Source of the DNA: Mycolicibacterium anyangense
GTDB taxonomy: Bacteria; Actinomycetota; Actinomycetes; Mycobacteriales; Mycobacteriaceae
Assembly (NCBI RefSeq): GCF_010731855.1
Contig: NZ_AP022620.1
Location: 3,658,001-3,722,000 of the forward strand
Direction of reading: 5' to 3'
DNA length: 64,000 bases
In this document: positions 30,088 through 39,562 of the stretch, piece after piece
How positions within the stretch are numbered: position 1 is the stretch's first letter
Layout of the letters: every line of letters begins with the position of its first letter
Notes under the pieces: model-generated
Told to the model about the DNA's origin: nothing
Databases searched by the model: none
What the model saw: the letters and a program-made list of their open reading frames with translations, nothing else
Program-made: the position numbers and the translations under genes

Positions 30088-31539
30088 TCAGCGCACCACT
30101 CGCAGCGTCTGCAGCGTCCTGTCGGCGGCATAGGCGACCCGGACGCCGTCGGCGCGGGCCTTGGCCAAGGTGTCCAGGACGCCCTCGGTGATCTGCTCAC
30201 CGGGCGCCAGGACCGGTATGCCCGGCGGGTAGGGCGCGACGAGTTCGACGCTCACGCGCCCCACCGCGCGCCTCAACTCGACGGTCTCGGTGGGGGCGAA
30301 GAACGCCTCCCGCGGCGGCATCGCCGTGACGGGGGCGATCTGGTAGGCCGCCCCGGCGACGACGGGCCGGGGCGCCCCACGATGTCGCCGCACCGACTGC
30401 ACCAGCGTCTCCACCAGGCGCCCGAGGCTGTCGTGGGTGTCGGCCAGGGACACCTGCGCGACGATCATGTCGCGCTCGGCGGCCTCCACCGGCAGTCCGG
30501 CTGCCAGCAGGTCGTTCTCGACGGCGATCCCGTCGGCACCGGTGCCGGACAGCACCACCGTCAGCTTGAGCGGATCGACGTGCGCACCGTCGAGGACCAC
30601 GAGGCCCTCGACACCGCACAATTCGGCACGGGCGACGCGCACCGCGGCCAGCGCCTCCCCCAACAGGGCGGCCCCGTCGCGCTCGAGCAGCGCGCGGGCA
30701 GCATCGATGCTGGCGAGGATGGCACCGGCGGGGCTGGTGGTGTGCGTCGCCTCCACCCCGGCATCCAGAGCCGCCGGGTCGATCCGCTGACCGTTGGCCA
30801 GCACCATGGCGGCCTGGCTCCACGCGGGCAGCGTCTTGTGTGCGCTGACCACCATGGCGTCGGCACCCAGCTGCAGCGGGTGGCGCGGCAGGTCGGGGTG
30901 AAACCCGAAATGCGCGGCCCAGGCCGCGTCGACGATCAGTGGCACGGCACCGGCGTGCGCCGCCTCGGCGAGCCCGCGGATGTCACCGACGGTCCCGACG
31001 TAGGACGGGTCACCGACGAACACCGCCCGCGCCTGCGGACACTGCTGCAGCGCAGCGGTGACCGAATCGGGCCGTACCCCGAGCGGCAAGCCGGTCAACG
31101 GGTCGATCTCGGGAAACACCCACACCGGCGTGAGGCCGGCCAGAACCAGGCCCAGCAGCATCGACCGGTGCAGGGTCCGGCTGATGACCACCGAACCGTT
31201 GCCGGGCGACCCACTGGCGTTGACATCGCCGCTGCCGGCGGCCACCGCCAGCGCCAGCGATTGGTTGACGTGCGTCGCCCCGCCGACGGAGAACCGGCAG
31301 ACCTGCGCACCCCACAGCCGCGCGGCCAGGCCCTCCGCCTCGGCCAGGACGCCCCGGCTCAGCTTCATGGTGTCCAGGCCCGCATACAGCGGAACGTCGC
31401 CGGCGACGACATCGCCGACCAGGTCGTGCCGCTGCTTGTGGCCCGGGATGGTGAACGGCGTGGGTGGGTTCTCGGCGAAGCGCAACCACGCATCCAACAG
31501 CGGCGCGCTCGCGCGCAATCCGCGTGGATCGTCAGGCAT
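30088..31539 (-). CDS. PLP-dependent Orn/Lys/Arg decarboxylase-family protein
   Basis: A 483-residue fold-type I PLP enzyme. The N-terminus TPFTIPGHKQRHDLVG and LDTMKLSRGVLAEAEGLAA is the signature of the major domain of ornithine/lysine/arginine decarboxylases. SVGGATHVNQSLALA binds the PLP phosphate, VDAAWAAHFGFHP contacts the ring, and VSAHKTLPAWSQAAM carries the Schiff-base lysine. It lacks the N-terminal wing domain of E. coli enzymes, as in the shorter Gram-positive form. It probably decarboxylates arginine or lysine to a polyamine; the exact substrate is unclear. It ends 57 bases before dnaX in the same direction. Confidence 0.75.
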   Translation of the reverse strand: MPDDPRGLRASAPLLDAWLRFAENPPTPFTIPGHKQRHDLVGDVVAGDVPLYAGLDTMKLSRGVLAEAEGLAARLWGAQVCRFSVGGATHVNQSLALAVAAGSGDVNASGSPGNGSVVISRTLHRSMLLGLVLAGLTPVWVFPEIDPLTGLPLGVRPDSVTAALQQCPQARAVFVGDPSYVGTVGDIRGLAEAAHAGAVPLIVDAAWAAHFGFHPDLPRHPLQLGADAMVVSAHKTLPAWSQAAMVLANGQRIDPAALDAGVEATHTTSPAGAILASIDAARALLERDGAALLGEALAAVRVARAELCGVEGLVVLDGAHVDPLKLTVVLSGTGADGIAVENDLLAAGLPVEAAERDMIVAQVSLADTHDSLGRLVETLVQSVRRHRGAPRPVVAGAAYQIAPVTAMPPREAFFAPTETVELRRAVGRVSVELVAPYPPGIPVLAPGEQITEGVLDTLAKARADGVRVAYAADRTLQTLRVVR

Positions 31540-31550
31540 CTACCGGAAGC

Positions 31551-32974
<1,424 letters not shown>

Positions 32975-32981
32975 AGCGAGT

Positions 32982-33010
32982 CTAATACCTGTGCCAATCC
33001 CGACTGTCAG
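32982..33010 (-). promoter_or_regulatory. promoter of the SRP RNA gene
   Basis: On the minus strand a -35 box CTGACA (33010-33005) and a -10 box TATTAG (32987-32982) are separated by 17 bases. This places the RNA start seven to nine bases downstream, at the foot of the SRP hairpin. Confidence 0.6.
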
Positions 33011-33054
33011 GCAGCCGGATCCGAGCGCTCTGCGAGTCCGCTACCATTGCCGAC

Positions 33055-33140
33055 GGAGGATTCGCCTAGTGGCCTATGGCGCTCGCCTGGAACGCGGGTT
33101 GGGTTAACAGCCCTCAGGGGTTCAAATCCCCTATCCTCCG
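33055..33140 (+). tRNA. tRNA-Ser (anticodon GGA)
   Basis: A class II tRNA of 86 bases. The acceptor stem is GGAGGAT/ATCCTCC with discriminator G. The D arm is closed by GCC/GGC, the anticodon loop is CTGGAAC with anticodon GGA, a long variable arm follows, and the T arm is AGGGG-TTCAAAT-CCCCT. The CCA end is not encoded. A TACCAT -10 box lies at 33042-33047. Confidence 0.95.
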
Positions 33141-33148
33141 CACCTGGT

Positions 33149-33192
33149 CCGAGGTGCGATCAGGGGTGAATCACCACCTGATCGCACCTCGG
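33149..33192 (+). terminator. hairpin after tRNA-Ser
   Basis: CCGAGGTGCGATCAGG (33149-33164) and CCTGATCGCACCTCGG (33177-33192) pair perfectly over 16 bp around a 12-base loop. It starts nine bases after the tRNA and ends 21 bases before lucA. It can terminate the tRNA transcript or structure the lucA leader. Confidence 0.65.
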
Positions 33193-33213
33193 ATTCACAG
33201 CATTAGGAGGGGT

Positions 33214-33891
33214 ATGGGTCGCTTTACCGCGACGGCACTGCATCTGACGGTGTGGCTGGTCGGGGGCGTCCTGTACTTCCTGTTCGTCCTCCCGCGCTGG
33301 TGGGAGCTGATGGGCGATATCTCGCACACCCTCGGCACCGCGCTGCGCATCGTCACCGCATTGGTGTTCGCCCTGGCCGCTGTCCCGGTGCTGTTGACGC
33401 TGCAGCGCACCCGCGAGCCCGCACTGGGCACGCCGGCGCTGGCGTTGCGGCTGCGGTTGTGGTCGCTGATCCTGCATCTGGTGGCCGCTGCGCTGATCGC
33501 GGGCGCGGCCGTCACCGAGACCTGGGTCAGCCTGGACAGCGCGGGGCCGTGGTTGTTCGGGGTCTACGGTGCCGCGGCGGCGGTGGCGATTCTGGCGCTG
33601 GGGGCGTTCTACCTCGCCTTCGTCGCCGACCAGCCGGCAAAACCCGCCAGGGAGAAGAAGGCCAAGCGCAATCTCGGGACTTTCGCTGACGACGAGGCCG
33701 CGGGCGAGGTCGACGAAGATTCGGCGCAGGAGTCGACCGAACCGGCCGGCGATGAGCCTGCGGACGAGGACACCCCGGCCGAAGTCAGTACAGCCGCCGA
33801 ACCCGAATCGGGTGCCCTGCGCAACAGGCGGCCGACCGGCAAGACCAGCCATCGGCTGCGCCGCCGGGACTCAACACCGTCAACCGACTGA
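33214..33891 (+). CDS. lucA: LucA-like membrane protein (Rv3723 homologue)
   Basis: A 225-residue integral membrane protein. Four hydrophobic helices are visible at about residues 6-26, 46-66, 86-108 and 118-142, followed by a cytoplasmic tail rich in Glu, Asp and Pro. By position next to aspC, ffs and tRNA-Ser it corresponds to Rv3723/LucA, which in M. tuberculosis stabilises Mce1 and Mce4 transporters and thereby fatty-acid and cholesterol uptake. AGGAGG is placed five bases before the ATG. A frame reaching back into the tRNA is not real. Function is inferred from synteny. Confidence 0.7.
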   Translation: MGRFTATALHLTVWLVGGVLYFLFVLPRWWELMGDISHTLGTALRIVTALVFALAAVPVLLTLQRTREPALGTPALALRLRLWSLILHLVAAALIAGAAVTETWVSLDSAGPWLFGVYGAAAAVAILALGAFYLAFVADQPAKPAREKKAKRNLGTFADDEAAGEVDEDSAQESTEPAGDEPADEDTPAEVSTAAEPESGALRNRRPTGKTSHRLRRRDSTPSTD

Positions 33892-33899
33892 TCGGGCGC

Positions 33900-33963
33900 C
33901 GCCGAGATCGACGTTGTGGCGCACTCTTCTCGGGCATTGTGCGCCCGTTCGTCGGTTTCGGCG
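33900..33963 (+). repeat. 64-bp dispersed palindromic repeat, copy B
   Basis: It starts CGCCGAGATCGAC and ends GTCGGTTTCGGCG, the same 13-bp inverted ends as copy A. The middle is related but more diverged and one base longer. It lies in the gap between lucA and the cutinase gene. No coding role is seen. Confidence 0.75.
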
Positions 33964-34087
33964 ACACTACGTTCGCGCGGCCGTGTGCTGAAACACCATG
34001 GCACCCAGATGTGAATTTGCCGATAACGGTTCCTGATCCGCGGTGTGGCTGCAATTTTCGAGATCAGCGCCATGCCACCATGCGCCG

Positions 34088-34747
34088 GTGCCCCGACACC
34101 GGTCTGCTCTTCTGGTTGCTACCGCCCTGTTCACGCTCGCGATCCCGAATAACGCACCGCCAGCCGCCGCCGGAGCCTGCCCCGACGTTCAGGTGATCTA
34201 TGCCCGCGGCACCAACACGACTCCCCCGGTCGACCCCGTCGGCCAGGCGCTCGTCAACATCCTCACTACGCAGCTGGCGCCGCGATCGCTGGCGATCTAC
34301 GGCGTCGACTATCCGGCTACCCTGGACCTCGCCGGCTCGACGCCGCAGGGCTCCGCGGTGGCCTGGCAATACATCCAGAACCAAGTAGCCGCCTGTCCCG
34401 CAACGAGATTGGTGCTCAGTGGATACTCGCAGGGCGCGAATGTGATCGATGCGCTGACGGCCGACTCCGGCACCGCGCTCACCGTGCCCACGCCCATGCC
34501 GGCCGCCACCGCCGCCCATGTCGCCGCAGTGGTGCTGTTCGGCGACCCGTCGCGCAAGGTCGGCGGCGGTCCACTGACCGGACGCAGCTCGCTGTACGGC
34601 GCGAAGACGATCGACCTGTGCATGCCGGGAGACCCGATCTGCTCCTGGGGCACCGACCTTCTCGCGCACGGCAGGTACATCGACTCGGGCACGGTGGCCC
34701 AGGGCGCCCAGTTCGCGGCCAGCCGGGTGGTACAGACCACCGGCTGA
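34088..34747 (+). CDS. secreted cutinase-like serine esterase
   Basis: A 219-residue cutinase-family esterase. The signal peptide runs to about residue 30 (ending APPAAAGA). The mature part has CPDVQVIYARGTN with the first disulfide cysteine, the nucleophile Ser114 in GYSQGA, the aspartate in CMPGDPIC, and the histidine in LLAHGRYIDSG. In M. tuberculosis the matching cut5 gene is split into two frames (Rv3724A/B); here it is intact. The GTG at 34088 gives the best signal peptide; a GTG 15 codons upstream is the alternative. Likely substrates are lipid esters. Confidence 0.82.
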   Translation: MPRHRSALLVATALFTLAIPNNAPPAAAGACPDVQVIYARGTNTTPPVDPVGQALVNILTTQLAPRSLAIYGVDYPATLDLAGSTPQGSAVAWQYIQNQVAACPATRLVLSGYSQGANVIDALTADSGTALTVPTPMPAATAAHVAAVVLFGDPSRKVGGGPLTGRSSLYGAKTIDLCMPGDPICSWGTDLLAHGRYIDSGTVAQGAQFAASRVVQTTG

Positions 34748-34759
34748 CCGCGGTACCGA

Positions 34760-37360
34760 CTACGTCGGGAGGAGCTCAGGGCTGATGTTCGCCGGTGTCG
34801 GCACGGTGAGGTTGATATTGGAGATGTTCACCACGCCGTATGACGTCAGGCTCCAGTACGCCGTTGTGGAACTGGTGATCTGCAGGGTCAGGTTGTCGAC
34901 GTTCGGATCGTCGACGGTGTAGACGATGTTCTCCATATTGACTGTGGCCGTGTGGGTTTGGCCGTCCATCGTGACCGCGACCGGAGTCACCAGGTTACCG
35001 ACCACCAGCCCGGTCTTGTTGTCGACCAGCTGGGCGTAGACGAAGCGGTTGGTGCCGATGCCCTGGTAGTCGAAGCTCAGCGTGGGCGACCCGACGATCT
35101 GATTGATCCCGGTGGTGTTGACCGCGACGTTGATCGCATTGCTCGCCTTGGACGCCAGTCCCAGGGAGTACGGCAGCGTGGCCTGATAGGGCGGCGTGCC
35201 GCTACCGGGGCCCGAACCGCCGAGGAACGGCACGATCCCGAGCACCCCGCCGCTTGCGTTGGTGAGCACCTGCTCCGGGGTTCCGAAGAAGGGGCTGCCC
35301 GCCACCGGCAGATCGGTGGACTGGTACCAATTGCCCTTCTGGTCGGTGTACTGGAAGTTCGGGATCTCCGAGCCGATCGGCGGGGCGATTCCCTTCAACT
35401 GCTCGTTGAGGAACGTGATCGTGTTGGCCAGGTTCGGGTTCGGCGAGGTCGGCCCGGTCAGGCAGACGCCGTGCCCACCGCAGTACCAGACCATCTTCAC
35501 GTCGGTGTTGCCGTTGGCCAGCACCGTCTGGGCGTTGTCGATGGCCTGCTGCAGGGTGAACAGCACGTCGACGGTGCCCTGCAGAAACAGCACCGGGATC
35601 TTCAGGTTGTTCAGCAGCGAGGTGGGTCCGCTGCTGCTCAACACCGCTTGTGCGGTCTCGCTCAGCCGGCCGATCAGGTCACCGGAGAGAACACCCAGGT
35701 AGATCTGGTTGTTGATCCGCGCACCGCTGGTGATCAGCGAGAGCAGCAGCAACGAGCCGTAGGCGGTCTTGAATGCGTCGTTCGGGTAGAGCGAGTTGTT
35801 CAGCGAGTTCCAGGCGATACCGGGGACGATGGCGTCGATCCGGGGGTCGACGGAGGCGCTGGTCAGCTGAATGCCGCCGCCGTAGGAGCCACCGACCATG
35901 CCGACCACCGGGTCGCCGGTGGTGTTGAGCGTGGACGCCGAAAGCCCGGCCACCCAGCTGACGATCGCCGAGACGTCGCGGCCCTCGAAGAACGGGTTGT
36001 CCAGCTGCAGGATGCCGCCCGAGGCGAACTCGCCGCGCGGGTCCCAGGTGACCACGTTGTAGCCGGCATCACGGAGTTGGGACACCCCCGGGGTCAGACC
36101 AGAGATGCCGTAGAGCTGGTACGGGTCGGTCTGGCCGGCGGTGGCCAGTCCCGGACCATCGAGCACCGTCTGCTGCTGCTGACCAGCGGTCAGGCCCGTG
36201 GCGGGGAACCAGTTGACGCTGATCAGGGTGCCGTCGAACGACGGCATCTTGTAGGTGTAGGCCACCGGGTTGGTCGCGGGCAGGACGGTGTTGGAGTTGA
36301 ACGTCGCCAGGCTGGAGTAGCCGATCACCGGGGCGAGCAGGTCACCGAGGATCGGGGTCTGGTGCAGCAGGTTGATGATCGGGGTGGCCAGCGAACCGAG
36401 GATCGGAATGTTGCCCAAGAACTGGTCGAAGGCGGTGCTCTGGGCCACCATGATGGTGAACTTCTCGTTGGTGGCGCCGCTGAGCACCGACTGGTCGGGC
36501 AGGTAAACGAAGTTCCCCTTGACGTAGTTGGGGTCGGTGGTGGCTGAGAACGTGACCTTGCCACCCTTGTCCGGTGCGCTGACCAGCGTGTACACCAAGG
36601 TGCTTCCGGACGAGTCGGTGACGTAGCTCTGTCCGACGATGACGCCGTTGCTGATGGTCAGCGTCGGCGTCACGATGATCGGGTTGCTCCCGACGGTCAG
36701 CGACGCGGTGGTCTGGGCAGCCGCAGTGGTGGTGGTGAGCGCGCTGGCCGACTCGCGCCGGGTGAACGCCGCCAGGGCGAGCGCCAGCGGGTTGTCGACC
36801 GGCACCGTCGGGCCACCGTTGGCCAGCGGATCGAAGAGGTCGTTGATGGCGGTGGTCAGGGCGCCGGAGATCGACGTCGCCGGCGCGACGACGGGCGCGG
36901 CCGGGCTCACCGAACCGACCGTCGAGCTCGGCTTGGGTGCAGAAGCGGGTGCGGTCACCGCCGCATAGGTGCTGGATTCGGCGGGGCCGGCGGTGGCGGT
37001 GGACGCCGCAGGGGCGGCCGAGTTGTTGGACGAATCCGACGCGGAGGTGTCGGTCGACGATCCCGGGGTGCTCAGCGAGATGGTGCTGCGCGAGTGCTTG
37101 GAGCTGCTCTGCGCCCCGCCGGTACTGCTGACCTTCCCGGTGTCCGAGGAGGCGGCACGCCGGGAGCCGCCGGTGGACTTGGCATGGGAGCCCGATGAGC
37201 CGGCGTCGGCCGAACTGCCGCCGTCAGCGCCGGAACTGGCCGCCGATCCGGTGGACTGGTCCGCCAGGGCCACACCACAGCCCGACGACAGCAGCGCGGC
37301 GCCTACTCCCAGCGCAACCGCCAATCCGCCGACCCGACCCACGAACCTCGAAGCACCCAT
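34760..37360 (-). CDS. large secreted CocE/X-Pro peptidase-like alpha/beta hydrolase
   Basis: An 866-residue exported protein. The signal region (MGASRFVGRVGGLAVALGVG) is followed by a Ser/Ala/Thr-rich linker to about residue 165. A beta-sandwich-like segment comes next (about 215-320), then an alpha/beta hydrolase domain with the nucleophile Ser492 in GGSYGGG, acid candidate GTVDVLF and histidine candidate CGGHGV. The C-terminal 150 residues look like the jelly-roll domain of CocE/X-Pro dipeptidyl peptidases. The long low-complexity linker is like those of mycobacterial surface-displayed enzymes. AGGAGG lies upstream of the ATG. Substrate unknown; esterase or peptidase activity is inferred from the fold. 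Confidence 0.65.
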   Translation of the reverse strand: MGASRFVGRVGGLAVALGVGAALLSSGCGVALADQSTGSAASSGADGGSSADAGSSGSHAKSTGGSRRAASSDTGKVSSTGGAQSSSKHSRSTISLSTPGSSTDTSASDSSNNSAAPAASTATAGPAESSTYAAVTAPASAPKPSSTVGSVSPAAPVVAPATSISGALTTAINDLFDPLANGGPTVPVDNPLALALAAFTRRESASALTTTTAAAQTTASLTVGSNPIIVTPTLTISNGVIVGQSYVTDSSGSTLVYTLVSAPDKGGKVTFSATTDPNYVKGNFVYLPDQSVLSGATNEKFTIMVAQSTAFDQFLGNIPILGSLATPIINLLHQTPILGDLLAPVIGYSSLATFNSNTVLPATNPVAYTYKMPSFDGTLISVNWFPATGLTAGQQQQTVLDGPGLATAGQTDPYQLYGISGLTPGVSQLRDAGYNVVTWDPRGEFASGGILQLDNPFFEGRDVSAIVSWVAGLSASTLNTTGDPVVGMVGGSYGGGIQLTSASVDPRIDAIVPGIAWNSLNNSLYPNDAFKTAYGSLLLLSLITSGARINNQIYLGVLSGDLIGRLSETAQAVLSSSGPTSLLNNLKIPVLFLQGTVDVLFTLQQAIDNAQTVLANGNTDVKMVWYCGGHGVCLTGPTSPNPNLANTITFLNEQLKGIAPPIGSEIPNFQYTDQKGNWYQSTDLPVAGSPFFGTPEQVLTNASGGVLGIVPFLGGSGPGSGTPPYQATLPYSLGLASKASNAINVAVNTTGINQIVGSPTLSFDYQGIGTNRFVYAQLVDNKTGLVVGNLVTPVAVTMDGQTHTATVNMENIVYTVDDPNVDNLTLQITSSTTAYWSLTSYGVVNISNINLTVPTPANISPELLPT

Positions 37361-37454
37361 GTTCTTCTTCCTCCTGAGGATTGGCGACCGCCACCTCAGC
37401 GGAGATTAGCCCCACCGGGGGCCGGGGTCCGTGAAATTTCCGAAAACGTCAAAA

Positions 37455-37485
37455 CGTGTTTGCTGTCGTTGGCAACGACAACACG
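37455..37485 (-). terminator. strong palindrome between the two large secreted-protein genes
   Basis: TGTCGTTG-G-CAACGACA (37464-37480) is a perfect inverted repeat, extended outside by CGTGTT/AACACG. It lies 23 bases after the stop of the protease gene and 95 bases before the hydrolase start, so it may terminate the first or act as an operator for the second. Confidence 0.45.
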
Positions 37486-37507
37486 AGTTACTTTGTCGGG
37501 CAAAGCC

Positions 37508-39385
37508 TCACGCGTAGTTGAAATCCGTCGAGCCGACACCGTACGGGTTGTTGTAGGCGTAGTTGATGTACACCGGCCCCTGCTGGAAGGCGTAGTAACC
37601 GGTGTTGATCAGGCCGGTGGAGATCACCGTCGGACTGCCGTAGGACGTCGTGGTGTAGGAGTACAGCAGCGTGTTGCCGTCGGGGGTGTAGACCGAGATC
37701 TTGGTGCCCGCCGGAACGGTGGATCCGACAGCGCCGCCGACGATCGACTGCAGCATGGTTCCGTACACACCGCCGGAGTCGATGATCGATCCGACCGTGG
37801 TCTTGGCGCCGTTGTTGACCTGGACCTGCAACCACGCGTCGGGAGCGCCGGATACCGAGGCCCGAACCGGCATCGCGTTCTGGCCGAAGATCATCAGACC
37901 ACCCAGACCGAAGAACAACCCTTGGTAGAGGAGCACGCCGTCGCTCAGCTCACCCGGCAGGGACGTGGTGGGCAGGCTGGGGCCCGGCCCCGCCGCGTTC
38001 GCTCCGATGCCGAGAATGCCGTCAGCTCCCCAGCTCAGGAAATTCTCGAACGCCGCCGAGTCAGCCTGGGTGACAACGTCGACACTGGTCGGGCCGGAGA
38101 CGATGCCGTTCCCGAAGTCGACGGTGGTCGTATAGATGTTGTAGTCGTAGGAGTCGGTGGGGGCACCGCTGTAGGTGATGGAGCCGCTGCCGGTCGGTGA
38201 TCCCAGACCGTTCTGGTTGACCGCGTTGTAGGAGATCACCAGACCCGACGAACCGGTGTCCACCAGCACTGGCACGCTGGGACCGCCGTTGACCGAGAGG
38301 TAGACGACCGGTTCGGTGGTGGCCTTCATGGACACCGGCACGAACCCGTAGACCCGGGTGTTCGACATCGCCGCGGACAGCGAGTTCGACACCGGGGTCA
38401 TGCTCCCGGTGCCGGTGAACAGACCGACCAGCGGCAACAGGAATGCCGCCGTGTTCATCTCCGCTCCGGCCAGCGACGGCAGCAGGATGTTGGCCAGCAG
38501 ATTGCCCCCGGCGATCTGGTGGATGATCGGGATGTTCGCGGTGCTGGCGAAGAAGCCCTGCGCACCGGCGTTGGTTCCCTGCCAGATGTCCAGGGTGGCC
38601 GACGCGCTGGCCAGCAGGAGATTCGGCACGATGGCGGCCAGACCGCCGGCGATGTTCCCGCTGCCCCAGGTCGCCGCGTTGAGTTCGGTCTGCGCGTCGA
38701 CGAGCTGCTGGCGGCCCAGTTGGTAGGCGACGCCGGCCACGATCTTCGGATTGGTCGGCAGGTATGAGGTCGAGCTCGGGGTCACCGACTCAGCCGGCGC
38801 TGCGGTCTGCGTGCTGGTCGTCTCCGCCGTCGAGGAGGAGGTGGCCGACGAGGTCTGCGTGGCGGCGGTCTTGGTGGCCGTCACTCGGGCGGTGTGTGCG
38901 ACGGTCGTCGAGGTCACCGGGGTGGGCTCGGGCAGGGCTTCGGTGGACGTCGTGGTGACCGTCGCCGATGTCTGGGTGAGCACCGCCGCCGCACCGGCGT
39001 TGCCGGCCGCCGCGGAGCCGGCGGTGCCGGCGCTCGAGCTGTCCGACGTGGGTGCGGACGACCGTGAGCTGGTGTTGCCACCCGACGACGACACCTTGCT
39101 GCTGCTGCGCGCCGAGTGGGCGGTGGTCTTCTTGGCCGTGCTCGACGAATCGCTGGCCGAGGAATCACTGGAGCCCGGCGAGCTGCTGTCCGAACTGGCC
39201 GACGCGCTCTTGGCGCTGCCACCGGAGGATCCGGTGTCGGCGTAGGCCACTGCTGTTCCGCCGGCCAGTGCCGCACCCACCCCGAGTGTCACCGCGCCGG
39301 CCCCCAACCAGGCGTAGGGCTGCAGGCGGCGCCGCTTCGCGCGGTGCTTTCCGCCGCTGCCGTTCGTGCTCCCCGTTTGCCTCAT
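37508..39385 (-). CDS. PecA-like secreted pepsin-type aspartic protease without a PE domain
   Basis: A 625-residue exported protein. The basic N-terminus (KHRAKRRRLQPYAWLG) and a hydrophobic segment lead to a signal cleavage near AVAYA. A Ser/Thr/Ala-rich stretch to about residue 205 follows. The C-terminal half has two aspartate motifs, VDTGSSG with Asp376 and IIDSGG with Asp536, spaced as the two halves of a pepsin-like protease. The wording of these motifs resembles the C-terminal aspartic protease of mycobacterial PE_PGRS proteins such as PecA, but no PE domain is present, so export must be by Sec or Tat. Activity is inferred from the paired motifs. Confidence 0.7.
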   Translation of the reverse strand: MRQTGSTNGSGGKHRAKRRRLQPYAWLGAGAVTLGVGAALAGGTAVAYADTGSSGGSAKSASASSDSSSPGSSDSSASDSSSTAKKTTAHSARSSSKVSSSGGNTSSRSSAPTSDSSSAGTAGSAAAGNAGAAAVLTQTSATVTTTSTEALPEPTPVTSTTVAHTARVTATKTAATQTSSATSSSTAETTSTQTAAPAESVTPSSTSYLPTNPKIVAGVAYQLGRQQLVDAQTELNAATWGSGNIAGGLAAIVPNLLLASASATLDIWQGTNAGAQGFFASTANIPIIHQIAGGNLLANILLPSLAGAEMNTAAFLLPLVGLFTGTGSMTPVSNSLSAAMSNTRVYGFVPVSMKATTEPVVYLSVNGGPSVPVLVDTGSSGLVISYNAVNQNGLGSPTGSGSITYSGAPTDSYDYNIYTTTVDFGNGIVSGPTSVDVVTQADSAAFENFLSWGADGILGIGANAAGPGPSLPTTSLPGELSDGVLLYQGLFFGLGGLMIFGQNAMPVRASVSGAPDAWLQVQVNNGAKTTVGSIIDSGGVYGTMLQSIVGGAVGSTVPAGTKISVYTPDGNTLLYSYTTTSYGSPTVISTGLINTGYYAFQQGPVYINYAYNNPYGVGSTDFNYA

Positions 39386-39562
39386 TGCTTCCCCTCGCGT
39401 TGATGGCTCACACAGCGAGTTAACGCCGTCGCGAATTTGCTGGTTTGTCTATCACAGCGTCTGGTGGCGGGCATAGCCAACGCGCACAGCTCACAGCTGG
39501 CACCTAACCAGAGCAGCAAACAATACTGGCGTATTTGCCAGCGGCAGTAATCAGTCCTGGGC

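Noticed and set aside
33076..33213. In-frame extension of lucA back into tRNA-Ser
   Set aside because: The tRNA is complete, a terminator-like hairpin lies between, and AGGAGG marks the start at 33214.
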